Part shown: piece by piece, positions 1 through 8,273 of the stretch
Position numbering within the stretch: position 1 is the first letter of the stretch
Layout: every line of letters begins with the position of its first letter
Origin: Bacteroidales bacterium
GTDB lineage: Bacteria > Bacteroidota > Bacteroidia > Bacteroidales > P3
Assembly (NCBI GenBank): GCA_017647065.1
Contig: JAGCLI010000034.1
Span: 1 to 15,408, forward strand
Direction of reading: 5' to 3'
Length of the DNA stretch: 15,408 nt
Position numbers and translations under genes: made by a program
Notes under the pieces: generated by a model
Database searches by the model: none
Seen by the model: the letters and a program-made list of their open reading frames with translations, nothing else
What the model was told of the DNA's origin: nothing

Positions 1-22
1 ATTAAAATAAATGATATGAAAA

Positions 23-2974
23 ATGAAAAAAAACTTTGATTTTGTAAAATATTTCTTTGCTTTTCTAATATTTTTCTTTGTTTCTTCTCATCTAATGGCT
101 ATTCCTGCTGATACTACTATGAAAAGTAAAAGACAATCTGATAATAGATTGTTGGATTTTTATCTAATAGGAGATGAATTTGTTAATTTTGCTCGCTCTA
201 TTGATAATTACACCCTATTATTGAATGAAAATGGAGATTATTGCTATGCCTATCTTAATGAAAATGGAGATTTGGTGGCCTCTTCTTATTTAGCATCAAA
301 TCCGAATCAAAGAACAAAAACGGAAATAGACTTTCTTTCTTCAATAAATAAGCGTTTAACTTTTTCTGATAATCAAATAACGAATAGAAAATCAGCGTTT
401 CAAAAAATAGAAACTAATTATCCTACTACAGGAAATAATAATTTGTTGATTATTTTAGTTTCTTTTGCAGATAGGGCGTTTACTTACACAAGGGAGGATT
501 TTGATTCTTTGGCTTCTCAACCGGGATATAGTCGTAATGGAGCAACCGGGAGTGTGAAAGATTATTATTATGATGTCTCTTTTGGGCAATTAGAATTAAA
601 TCCTACGGTTGCAGGTCCTTATACTTTGTCGCAACCTATGGCTTATTATGGTGCAGCAGGTCCTTCTTTTTCCGATATTAATCCAAAGGAGATGGTTTCG
701 GAAGCATGTGCGTTAGCAGATAGTGAAATAGATTTTTCTCAATTTGATATGAATAATGACGGAAAGATAGATGCTGTTCATGTTATTTTTGCAGGAGCAG
801 GAGAGGCTTCAACAGGAGAGACTAATGCTATTTGGCCACATCGTTGGAGTATTTATCCTTATGATTCTCTTGATATAACCTTTGATGGAGTTACTTTAAG
901 GGATTATTCTTGCTCTGCTGAAAAAATGGGTTCGGGAATGGACGGTATTGGAACTATTTGTCATGAGTTTGGACACGTTTTAGGCCTTCCCGATTTGTAT
1001 GATACCGATTACGAAGGCTCAGGAGGACAAGCAACAGCAGTAAACACTTGGAGTATTATGGCTTCTGGTAGTTATAATAATTATAGTAATACTCCAGCTT
1101 CTTTTACAGCTTATGAAAAATATCGTTTGAACTGGTTAGACTTCGATACACTTTCTCTTGCAGGTGAATATGTGTTACCTCCGCTTATGGATAGCAATAA
1201 AGCTTACATTATTACAACTCCTTATGAAAACGAGTTTTTCGTTTTTGAAAATAGAAATCAATCTTCTTGGGATACATACGTACCTAATAGTGGAGGATTG
1301 ATATTTCACGTTAAGCGAGAAGGAGATTATAATATAAATTGCGATCCTAATTATCAAAAATATGACATTGAAGAAGCGGATAGAAACGATGATGAGAACA
1401 CGCTTGCAACAGATGTATTTCCTTCTGCACAATACAATGATTTTTTTGCAGATTATTCTCAACCAAATAGTATTTTATGGAGTGGAGAAAGTTTGAACAA
1501 ACCAATAACTCACATTACAAGAGATACAAGTGATAATTGTATTCGTTTTCGCTTTATGATACCTGATTCTTCTGCAATAGTAGAGACTATTCATGAAAGT
1601 ATAAAACTTTCAAACACTTCTTATCAAGTTAAAGGCGTTGAAGTCTATGCAGGAATCTATAACTATACATTCAAAGGTTTTGCATTAGATACGCTACAAG
1701 ACTTTTCTACTGAGCAATTTTTTGAAGCGGATGAGTTTAATGCAGATAGTTTTTCGACAGTCTTAACTAACCTTCTTTATGCAAAGACTTACTATTATAG
1801 AAGTGCTTATATTTCAGATTATGACACCGTTTACGGACAAATAAAAACCTTTGCCACAGTTGATGGACAACCGATTTTGAAAACAAACTCAGCTACAAAT
1901 ATAGATTTAACTTCAATGACAGTAGGAGGAGGAGTGTTAGTTGAGGGAGATTTCCCTATTTTAGAGTATGGAATATGCTATTCAACAACACAAAATCCTG
2001 ATACAACTACAAATGTTATTAGTTTTGTTGGAGAATGCGAAACTTTTACAACTCAAATAACAGGTCTTGAACAAGCAACAAAGTATTATTTCAGGACTTA
2101 TGCAATAACAGCCCTTGGAATAAAGTACGCATCTCAAAAATCTGCTACAACTGATTTCATACCTATTGAAAATAATGTGATAACAGGAGGTGCAACACTT
2201 TGCGAAGGTGCAGATTTTGGAATGATTTTAGGCTCTCAACCTCAGGCAGGACAAGGCAATTTTACATATCAATGGCAAAGAAAAGAAGAAGGACGTTCAT
2301 GGGAAGATATTGAAGAAAATGGAAACGGAAAAGATTACATTGTAGGCACACTTACTACGACAACTTCTTTTAGAAGGGTTGTTTTTTCTTTTGCAATTAG
2401 AAATGAAAGCAATGTTGTAGAGATGAAAGTTTTGAAGTCTAAGGGAGGAAAGATAGAAGGTAAGACAGAATGGATTAGTAGCGAGGAAGATACTTTGACT
2501 TTAAAATCTTTTAAAGGAGAAATTCTTTCTTGGCAAGAAGCAAATCAAGATTTTAATTGGCACACTATTGCAAACTCTCAGCAAGATACTAATTTACTAT
2601 ACAATCCAAATCTTTTAGATACAGTTTATTTAAGAGCAGGTGTTCAATTAAATGAATGTCCAATTGCATATTCAGATACATTGAAGATAAATGTTGTTCA
2701 AGACGTATCGTTAGAAGAAATTGTAAATGGAGAAATGTATTTTGTTTATCCAAATCCAAGCAAGGGTCAATCAATTTTAAATAACCCAACTCAACAAAGC
2801 CTATTTTTAACTATTTTTGACTCTAATGCAAGAGAAATTATTAATTTTTCTTCTTCTGATAGTCAAATAAATCTTCCTATACAAGGATTACAAAGCGGTA
2901 TTTATTTTTTGAGAATAGAAAATAAACAAGACAAAAAACAAGTTAAAGAGATAAAGATAATTTTAATGAATTAA
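23..2974 (+). CDS. Secreted M6-family metalloprotease with T9SS type A sorting domain (paralog 1)
   Basis: This is a large exported zinc endopeptidase. Residues 1-26 form a signal peptide (charged start, Phe-rich core, cleavage after LMA). Residues about 45-120 are a propeptide-like region (GDEFVNFARSIDNYTLL) shared with the next gene. The M6 catalytic domain spans about 139-385 and has the zinc motif HEFGH at 314-318 followed by GLPDLYD. A Ca-loop-like segment, D242-x-N-x-D-G-x-x-D250, lies before it. Two fibronectin-III-like modules (about 525-612 and 617-712) and an Ig-like module (about 715-800) follow. The C-terminus (about 907-983) starts with YPNPSKG and ends in a Lys-rich beta segment, typical of type A T9SS sorting signals, so the protein is probably exported across the outer membrane and released or anchored there. 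The ATG at 23 precedes a good signal peptide. Only 22 nt of upstream DNA are visible, so its promoter cannot be judged. It lies 24 nt before its paralog. The native substrate cannot be told from sequence. Confidence 0.9.
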   Translation: MKKNFDFVKYFFAFLIFFFVSSHLMAIPADTTMKSKRQSDNRLLDFYLIGDEFVNFARSIDNYTLLLNENGDYCYAYLNENGDLVASSYLASNPNQRTKTEIDFLSSINKRLTFSDNQITNRKSAFQKIETNYPTTGNNNLLIILVSFADRAFTYTREDFDSLASQPGYSRNGATGSVKDYYYDVSFGQLELNPTVAGPYTLSQPMAYYGAAGPSFSDINPKEMVSEACALADSEIDFSQFDMNNDGKIDAVHVIFAGAGEASTGETNAIWPHRWSIYPYDSLDITFDGVTLRDYSCSAEKMGSGMDGIGTICHEFGHVLGLPDLYDTDYEGSGGQATAVNTWSIMASGSYNNYSNTPASFTAYEKYRLNWLDFDTLSLAGEYVLPPLMDSNKAYIITTPYENEFFVFENRNQSSWDTYVPNSGGLIFHVKREGDYNINCDPNYQKYDIEEADRNDDENTLATDVFPSAQYNDFFADYSQPNSILWSGESLNKPITHITRDTSDNCIRFRFMIPDSSAIVETIHESIKLSNTSYQVKGVEVYAGIYNYTFKGFALDTLQDFSTEQFFEADEFNADSFSTVLTNLLYAKTYYYRSAYISDYDTVYGQIKTFATVDGQPILKTNSATNIDLTSMTVGGGVLVEGDFPILEYGICYSTTQNPDTTTNVISFVGECETFTTQITGLEQATKYYFRTYAITALGIKYASQKSATTDFIPIENNVITGGATLCEGADFGMILGSQPQAGQGNFTYQWQRKEEGRSWEDIEENGNGKDYIVGTLTTTTSFRRVVFSFAIRNESNVVEMKVLKSKGGKIEGKTEWISSEEDTLTLKSFKGEILSWQEANQDFNWHTIANSQQDTNLLYNPNLLDTVYLRAGVQLNECPIAYSDTLKINVVQDVSLEEIVNGEMYFVYPNPSKGQSILNNPTQQSLFLTIFDSNAREIINFSSSDSQINLPIQGLQSGIYFLRIENKQDKKQVKEIKIILMN

Positions 2975-2998
2975 CATAAAAAACGAATAAAAAGAAAA

Positions 2999-5998
2999 AT
3001 GAGAAAAAGATTATTAAAAAGTATGATGCTACTTGTGTTGATGACAATTATCAGCATAGGAGCGTTTGCAATTCCAGCAAACAAGCAAGCAGTTACTATT
3101 CGACAACCAAATGGCAAAACTTTGACGTTTGTTCTTGGTGGAGATGAGTATGTAAATTGGGCAACAACCTTAGATCAATATACCTTAGTAAGAAATAACG
3201 AAGGTGTATTTACATACGGTGTGTTAGATGAAAATGGCGACTTAGTTGCATCTAAGTATATCGCTTCAAACGCAAATGAACGTACTGCTGAAGAAATAGC
3301 ATTCTTATCTACACTTCCTGTTAACTTATTTTACTCAGACAGACAAGTAGAATTGAAAAAACAAAACTCTCCTGCATCGCTTCCTGCTAATAGTGATGCG
3401 AAATATCCTTCAATAGGAACCGTAAAATTATTAGTTATTCTTGTTGGATTTAGCGATAAACCATTTACATATACAAACCAAAATTTTGTAGATCTTGTAA
3501 GTGCAGACAATTACAATGGAACAGGTTCTGTAAAGGATTATTATAAAGACAATTCAGATGAACAATTCATTATGGATATTGATGTTGCAGGTCCATATAC
3601 TCTTCCAAACACAATGGCTTATTACGGAGGAAATAATGCTTATGGAAGTGATCAAAATATGGATTACTTTGTAAGACACGCAATAGATGCTGCAAATCCA
3701 GATGTTGATTATGCTGATTACGATAATGATAATGATAATAGAGTTGATGCAATTCACATTATTTTTGCAGGAACTCCAGAAAGTTCAACAGGGATTGATA
3801 ATGAAATATGGCCACATAGAAGTAGTGTAAGCCCTAATATTGTAAAAGATAATGTTAGATTTGGACCATATTCTTGTTCAGCAGAAAAGAGAAATTCTGT
3901 TGCTATGGACGGAATTGGAACAATTTGTCATGAATTTGGTCACGTGTTAGGATTTCCTGACTTTTACGATACAGACTACACAGGATCAGGAGGACAAGCA
4001 GCAGTTCCAGGAGATTGGGATTTGATGTCATCTGGTTCTTATCTAAATAATTCAGCAACACCTGCAGGTTTAACAGGAATTGAACGTCAAATTGCAAATT
4101 GGGCTCAACCAATAGAATTAACAACAACAGCAAATGGATTGTCTTTACCAGCAATTAACGATTCAGCAGTTTTCTATAAGATAGATTTAGGAAATAATAA
4201 TGAATTTTTAATGTTGGAGCACAGAAGAAAAACAAGATGGGACTCTTATATTCCAGGTGAAGGAATGTTGATTTATCACGCTCAACAAAACAGAATAAAC
4301 AATTGGTTAGAAAATGGACAAAACAACATAAACGTAACTCCAAGTAATAGAGGTTGGTATATTGTTCCAGCAACAGGAAACGATGCTCACACAGAAACAG
4401 GAAATGCTCCATTCCCAGGAATTTCAGAAAATATGAATTTTACAAACCTTACAACTCCTGCAAATACACTTATGAATGGTACACCTACTAATAAGCCAAT
4501 AACAAGCATTCAATATCAAAACGATTCTGTTATTACATTTAACTTTATGTCTGATTTGCCAGCGGTAAGCACAGGAGCAGTAACATCATCTACAATAACT
4601 TCGTCTTCTGCAATAGTATCGGGTTCAATTCTTTATTACGGAGATTCAACAATCTCAGAACAAGGAGCAGTATGGAGCGTTAATCAAGAAGCATTGAGAA
4701 ACTTAGACCAAGATAGTATAACAGCAATCGCTGCAAATACAACTGATGCAGTATTTACTGTGGAATTGACAGGACTTGTTCCTTCTTCAACAATATATTA
4801 TAGAGCATACGCAGAAAGTTCAACAGGAACATCTTACGGAGAAGTAAGACAATTTAATACTCCAAGTGGATTAGGAACTTTATTGACACAAGCAGCCTCA
4901 AATATTGATTCAGTTCACGCAACAATAAAAGGAAAGATAGTTAATTTAGGAGAAGGTGAATTTGTAGAAAAAGGATTTATTGTTTCTTCTGATGAGAATG
5001 ATGGTTTAACACTTGAATCTTCATGGATTATACCAGTTGTTGATACAGTAACAACAGGTAATTATGAAATAACACTTGATACATTGACAGAAGGAATGAC
5101 ATATTACTTCAAAGCATACTTGACAACAACATTAGGAACAGCATACGGAACAAAACGTAGCTTTACTACAACATTCCCTGAAATACATAATAATGTAATA
5201 TCTTCTGATCAAGCATTCTGTTTAGGAGAAACTCCTCAATTATTAACAGGTTCAGAACCAACAGGAGGAAGAGGTAACTTTACTTATCAATGGCAACAAA
5301 AAGGTAGAACAGGCTCTTGGGTTAATGCAACACAAGAATCAACTAACCAAAACTACCAACCAGAAGCTATAACAGATAGTACATATTACAGAAGAATCGT
5401 TACTTCAAACGGAGTAGTAGAACACATTTCAAATACTGTGCTTTTGGATGTTAAAATCACAAGAGGAGGTATTATTTCAGAAAACATTAGTAATGATACA
5501 ATAGCCTTAGGTGATGCAACAGGTCAATTAAAGTTAAATAATTATAGAGGAACAATCATAGATTGGGAAAGAAGCATAGATAATCAAGCATGGGAATCAC
5601 TTGGCTTTAATCAAAGAAACTATCCTGGTGAAACACCAACCACAGAAGCTACTTACACTTATCGAGTTAAAGTACAATTAGATCAATGTCCATCAGACTA
5701 TTCTGCAGAAAAAGCAGTCTATGTGAAAGATTACTCTTCAATACAAGATGTAGAAGCAATATTTGATTACACTGTACTTCCAAACCCAACAGCAGGTCAA
5801 ATAACAATCACTTCTGATGAAGTACAAGCAGAAAGCCTTACAATTACAAATGTTTTAGGTCAAGAAATCTTAAAAGAAACAAACTGCAATATCAATGGTA
5901 AAGTAATCAATCTTGATTCTTTTGAAAGTGGAATATATTTCTTGAACATAAAACAAGGAAACAAACAATCAACAAAACAAATAATCTTAAAAAAATAA
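2999..5998 (+). CDS. Secreted M6-family metalloprotease with T9SS type A sorting domain (paralog 2)
   Basis: This is a tandem paralog of the preceding gene with the same architecture. It has a signal peptide at 1-24 (cleavage after AFA, followed by IPA as in paralog 1) and a propeptide-like region with [16 protein letters not shown]. The M6 domain has HEFGH at 311-315, then GFPDFYD. An Asp-rich Ca-loop-like segment occupies D242-D250, the same residue numbers as in paralog 1. Fibronectin-like modules lie at about 520-622 and 625-722, and an Ig-like module with YQWQQK at about 726-815. The T9SS sorting domain (about 925-999) begins VLPNPTAGQ and ends KQIILKK. The zinc ligands and general base are intact, so it should be active. 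Codons here look strongly A-ending (ACA, GCA, CCA, AGA), more so than in the first half of paralog 1. The 24-nt gap upstream and 4-nt gap downstream to ridA suggest one transcript. Confidence 0.9.
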   Translation: MRKRLLKSMMLLVLMTIISIGAFAIPANKQAVTIRQPNGKTLTFVLGGDEYVNWATTLDQYTLVRNNEGVFTYGVLDENGDLVASKYIASNANERTAEEIAFLSTLPVNLFYSDRQVELKKQNSPASLPANSDAKYPSIGTVKLLVILVGFSDKPFTYTNQNFVDLVSADNYNGTGSVKDYYKDNSDEQFIMDIDVAGPYTLPNTMAYYGGNNAYGSDQNMDYFVRHAIDAANPDVDYADYDNDNDNRVDAIHIIFAGTPESSTGIDNEIWPHRSSVSPNIVKDNVRFGPYSCSAEKRNSVAMDGIGTICHEFGHVLGFPDFYDTDYTGSGGQAAVPGDWDLMSSGSYLNNSATPAGLTGIERQIANWAQPIELTTTANGLSLPAINDSAVFYKIDLGNNNEFLMLEHRRKTRWDSYIPGEGMLIYHAQQNRINNWLENGQNNINVTPSNRGWYIVPATGNDAHTETGNAPFPGISENMNFTNLTTPANTLMNGTPTNKPITSIQYQNDSVITFNFMSDLPAVSTGAVTSSTITSSSAIVSGSILYYGDSTISEQGAVWSVNQEALRNLDQDSITAIAANTTDAVFTVELTGLVPSSTIYYRAYAESSTGTSYGEVRQFNTPSGLGTLLTQAASNIDSVHATIKGKIVNLGEGEFVEKGFIVSSDENDGLTLESSWIIPVVDTVTTGNYEITLDTLTEGMTYYFKAYLTTTLGTAYGTKRSFTTTFPEIHNNVISSDQAFCLGETPQLLTGSEPTGGRGNFTYQWQQKGRTGSWVNATQESTNQNYQPEAITDSTYYRRIVTSNGVVEHISNTVLLDVKITRGGIISENISNDTIALGDATGQLKLNNYRGTIIDWERSIDNQAWESLGFNQRNYPGETPTTEATYTYRVKVQLDQCPSDYSAEKAVYVKDYSSIQDVEAIFDYTVLPNPTAGQITITSDEVQAESLTITNVLGQEILKETNCNINGKVINLDSFESGIYFLNIKQGNKQSTKQIILKK

Positions 5999-6002
5999 AG
6001 AT

Positions 6003-6383
6003 ATGAATAAAGTAATAAACACAGACAAAGCACCAAAAGCAATAGGTCCTTATAGCCAAGCAATTTTGGCAGGAAACGGAATGTTATTCATTTCAGGACA
6101 AATTCCAGTTAATCCAGAAACAGGAAAAATTCCTGAAACAATAAAAGAACAAACAGAACAAGTTTTCAAAAACATAGAAGCAATCCTTACAGAAGCAGGA
6201 TACAGCTTTAAAGATGTAGTAAAGACAACTTGTTTGTTAAACTCAATGGACGATTTCGCTGCAATGAACGAAGTATATGCAAAATATTACAACGAAATGT
6301 TGCCAGCAAGAGCAGCATACGCAGTAGAAAAATTACCAATGGGTGTATTAGTGGAAATAGAAACAATAGCATACAAAGGATAA
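6003..6383 (+). CDS. ridA: RidA family reactive enamine/imine deaminase
   Basis: The 126-residue length is that of the YjgF/YER057c/UK114 family. RidA is a cytosolic homotrimer that hydrolyses reactive 2-aminoacrylate and related enamines or imines released by PLP enzymes, giving keto acids and ammonia. The expected residues are present: the N-terminal IGPYSQAI segment with Tyr17, and Arg103 in the [12 protein letters not shown] segment, which matches the Arg that binds the substrate carboxylate in E. coli RidA. Glu118 and Glu120 lie near the C-terminus ([10 protein letters not shown]). The ATG follows the metalloprotease stop by only 4 nt, so it is probably co-transcribed with two secreted proteases, an unexpected partner. 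A hairpin terminator begins about 20 nt after its stop. The family call is secure; membership in the archetypal RidA subgroup is inferred from the conserved Arg. Confidence 0.93.
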   Translation: MNKVINTDKAPKAIGPYSQAILAGNGMLFISGQIPVNPETGKIPETIKEQTEQVFKNIEAILTEAGYSFKDVVKTTCLLNSMDDFAAMNEVYAKYYNEMLPARAAYAVEKLPMGVLVEIETIAYKG

Positions 6384-6403
6384 TAAGTCTTTAACTATGC
6401 AAT

Positions 6404-6447
6404 AAAAAAGTCAAATGTTTTATTTAAAAAGCATTTGGCTTTTTTTT
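6404..6447 (+). terminator. Intrinsic terminator after ridA
   Basis: Arms agtcaaatg (6409-6417) and catttggct (6432-6440) pair fully, with one G-U pair. The stem extends outward by A-T pairs between the A-run 6404-6408 and the following T-run. The loop region can also pair partly (tttt with aaaa). A run of eight T follows the right arm (6440-6447). It sits just after ridA and should end the protease-ridA transcript. Confidence 0.8.
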
Positions 6448-6460
6448 CTTAATCTTTTGA

Positions 6461-6516
6461 GAAAAAAACAAAGAATTTTAAAAATATTTCTTTGCTTTTT
6501 TTGAAAAAAACAAAGA
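6461..6516. repeat. 21-bp-spaced CAAAG/CTTTG array, locus 1
   Basis: CAAAG at 6469-6473, CTTTG at 6490-6494 and CAAAG at 6511-6515 are spaced exactly 21 bp start to start, in alternating orientation. The outer copies lie in an exact 14-bp direct repeat, GAAAAAAACAAAGA (6461-6474 and 6503-6516), 42 bp apart. The alternation allows two overlapping imperfect hairpins. Similar arrays occur at 9273-9340 and 11384-11409. It lies between the ridA terminator and the small secreted-protein gene, where no TAnnTTTG box is visible. Confidence 0.7.
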
Positions 6517-6546
6517 GATTTTTTAAGTAAATAAAACTAAATAATT

Positions 6547-6837
6547 ATGCGAAAGATTTTTTTGATGTTAATGCTTGTACCTTTTTTATTTTCATTCACA
6601 CAGGGCGAATTAGATAAGCCAAAGGCTATGTGTAAAGAATGTGAAAAGAAGATAAAAGCAGCGAAAACAAAAGCAGAGCTTGATAAAGCAGCAGAGACTT
6701 GTGCAGAACCTTTGAAAAAATGGGCAAAAGAAAATCCCAAAATAGTAAAAGCAAAAAAGGAAGAATTGGGTGTTATGGTGAAAAACGTCATAGAGGTTTA
6801 CAAAGCAAAGAAAAAACAACTCAAAAAGAAGAAATAG
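6547..6837 (+). CDS. Small secreted lysine-rich protein of unknown function
   Basis: I do not recognise a family. The product has 96 residues. The first 20 form a likely signal peptide (RKIF, then a Leu/Met/Phe core ending near FTQG). The mature part is about 75 residues, rich in Lys, Ala and Glu, and predicted mostly helical. It has a CxxC pair (Cys29 and Cys32 in MCKECEKK) and a third Cys at 52, which could form a disulfide or bind metal. The C-terminus is almost all lysine and should be strongly basic. The reading frame is supported by the signal peptide and by its position between a terminator upstream and a new promoter 25 nt downstream, so it is probably a single-gene unit. It could be a periplasmic or surface protein. 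No function is claimed. Confidence 0.65.
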   Translation: MRKIFLMLMLVPFLFSFTQGELDKPKAMCKECEKKIKAAKTKAELDKAAETCAEPLKKWAKENPKIVKAKKEELGVMVKNVIEVYKAKKKQLKKKK

Positions 6838-6861
6838 AGGATATAAAACATAAACTTATCG

Positions 6862-6869
6862 TATTTTTG
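6862..6869 (+). promoter_or_regulatory. Promoter -7 box for the AlbA_2/WD40 unit
   Basis: The octamer TATTTTTG fits the Bacteroidota -7 consensus TAnnTTTG and lies 22 nt before the ATG at 6892, giving a short leader. No clear -33 TTG is seen at the usual distance, so strength is uncertain. Confidence 0.55.
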
Positions 6870-6891
6870 CGAAATAAAACAAGTCTTTTTT

Positions 6892-8265
6892 ATGGCAGAA
6901 ACAAATCGCATAGAGTACAAAAGGGAATTAAATTCGGAACTTGATATAGAAAAAGAAGTTGTCGCTTTTCTTAATTACAAGGAGGGTGGTTTTATTTATA
7001 TAGGTATAGATAAAGATGGGACAATTGTAGGAGTAGATGATGTAGATGATTGTATGTTGAGGCTGAAAGATAGAATCAAACACAATATTTCTCCTTCTGC
7101 TATGGGGGTATTTGATATTGCAGAGGAGAGAAAAGATGGTCGTAGTATTATTAAAATTACGGTAGCAAGCGGAATAGAAAAGCCATACTTTAAAACAAAA
7201 TTCGGAATGACACCAAAAGGAACTTATGTTCGTGTTGGGACTTCTGCAGAGCCTATGCCACAGGAACAAATTGACCGTTTGTTTGCTATGCGTACAAGAA
7301 ATTCTATCGGAAGAATTGTATCTAACAGACAAGATTTAAGTTTTGAGCAACTGCGTATTTACTATGATGAGAGGGGTAAAAGGTTGAATGATAATTTCAA
7401 AAGAACTTTGGAATTGCTTACCGAAGAGGATAAACTAAACTATGTTGCCTATCTTTTAGCTGATGAAAATGGGAACTCAATAAAGGTTGCTAAGTATTCA
7501 AGTCTTGATCGTTGCGATTTAATTGAAAATAATGAATACGGATATTGTTCTCTTATAAAAGCAACAAAAAGTGTGCTTTCAAAACTTGATATAGAAAATA
7601 AGGTTTTTGCAAAAATCACTCCTATGGAACGCGAGGAAACTCCTTTGTGGAATAAGATTGCTTTGCGTGAGGCAGTGATTAACGCTATTGTTCACAACGA
7701 TTACTCTTTTGAAGTGCCACCTAAATTTGAAATATTCCCTGATAGGCTTGAGATTACTTCGGCTGGTCGTTTGCCTGAGTCGCTTACAAGAGAGGAGTTT
7801 TTTAGTGGTATTTCTATTCCACGCAATAAAGAACTTATGCGTATATATCGTGATGTGGAATTAGTAGAATCTTTGGGTTCGGGCATACCTCGTATTCTAA
7901 AAGCTTACGGAGAAGATTGTTTTAAGTTTACCGATAACTTTATTCGTATAATTCTCCCTGTAAATTCTTCGGTTAATGCTCATGAAAGTGTACAAGTAAG
8001 TGTACAACTTAAAATGTTGATAAACTGCATAAAAGACAATGAATTGTCAGTTGATGAAATATTAGAAGTGTACAAGCAAGTGTACAAGCAAGTGTATAAG
8101 TCTAAGTGGTATTTTAAGAAAAATACAATTCAGCCAGCTATTACAGAAGGTTATGTTGAAATGTTGTATTCAGAAAATCCTAATCACCCAAAACAAAAAT
8201 ATCGTTTAACTGCAAAAGGTTTAGCATTAAAGGAGACTTTTCTTAGAAATAATAATTCACAATAA
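6892..8265 (+). CDS. AlbA_2 (Schlafen-type) DNA-binding / HATPase domain protein
   Basis: This 457-residue protein has three parts. Residues 1-115 match the AlbA_2 (Schlafen-like) domain: start ETNRIEYKRELN, then FLNYKEGGFIYIGIDKDGTIVGVDD. Residues about 240-350 match the HATPase_c_4 ATP-binding fold: an N-box (LREAVINAIVHNDY, 258-271 with Glu260, Asn264 and Asn269), DRLEITSAGRLP (284-295) and the glycine loop ESLGSGIPRI (326-335). The C-terminal 90 residues look like a winged-helix domain (DNELSVDEILEVYKQ to YRLTAKGLALKE). Relatives are usually annotated as ATP-dependent transcriptional regulators or helicase-like proteins, and some lie in defence islands; the biochemical role is not established. 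The linker at 365-403 contains short DNA repeats (see separate entry). The gene is followed after 8 nt by the WD40 gene, so the two are probably co-expressed. The ATG lies 22 nt after a -7 box and fits the domain start. Confidence 0.85.
   Translation: MAETNRIEYKRELNSELDIEKEVVAFLNYKEGGFIYIGIDKDGTIVGVDDVDDCMLRLKDRIKHNISPSAMGVFDIAEERKDGRSIIKITVASGIEKPYFKTKFGMTPKGTYVRVGTSAEPMPQEQIDRLFAMRTRNSIGRIVSNRQDLSFEQLRIYYDERGKRLNDNFKRTLELLTEEDKLNYVAYLLADENGNSIKVAKYSSLDRCDLIENNEYGYCSLIKATKSVLSKLDIENKVFAKITPMEREETPLWNKIALREAVINAIVHNDYSFEVPPKFEIFPDRLEITSAGRLPESLTREEFFSGISIPRNKELMRIYRDVELVESLGSGIPRILKAYGEDCFKFTDNFIRIILPVNSSVNAHESVQVSVQLKMLINCIKDNELSVDEILEVYKQVYKQVYKSKWYFKKNTIQPAITEGYVEMLYSENPNHPKQKYRLTAKGLALKETFLRNNNSQ
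7988..8100 (+). repeat. Interspersed 12-bp repeat inside the AlbA_2 gene
   Basis: The unit GTGTACAAGYAA occurs at 7988-7999, 8068-8079 and 8080-8091, with partial copies at 8000-8007 and 8092-8100. The first pair is read in one frame (S-V-Q-V-S-V-Q) and the second set in another (V-Y-K-Q repeated), so similarity is at the DNA level and not the protein level. It lies at the junction between the ATPase domain and the winged helix. Confidence 0.8.
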
Positions 8266-8273
8266 ATAAAGAA

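Noticed and set aside
3722..3739. Three GATAAT units as a phase-variable microsatellite in metalloprotease paralog 2
   Set aside because: The six-bp unit keeps the frame and encodes the Asp-rich Ca-loop (D242-D250) conserved in position with paralog 1, so function explains it.
6699..6944. Overlapping + strand ORF of 81 codons across the small secreted gene and the AlbA_2 start
   Set aside because: It is a Lys-rich out-of-frame shadow of two supported genes, spans a promoter box, and has no recognisable domain.
6928..7332. Long minus-strand ORF opposite the AlbA_2 gene, and other antisense ORFs in the window
   Set aside because: They lie opposite well-supported genes, are rich in Ile, Phe, Cys or Leu as expected from reverse-complemented AT-rich coding DNA, and show no domain.
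7988..8100. Short repeats as a CRISPR-like array
   Set aside because: Units are 12 bp, directly adjacent or irregularly spaced, and lie inside a coding gene.
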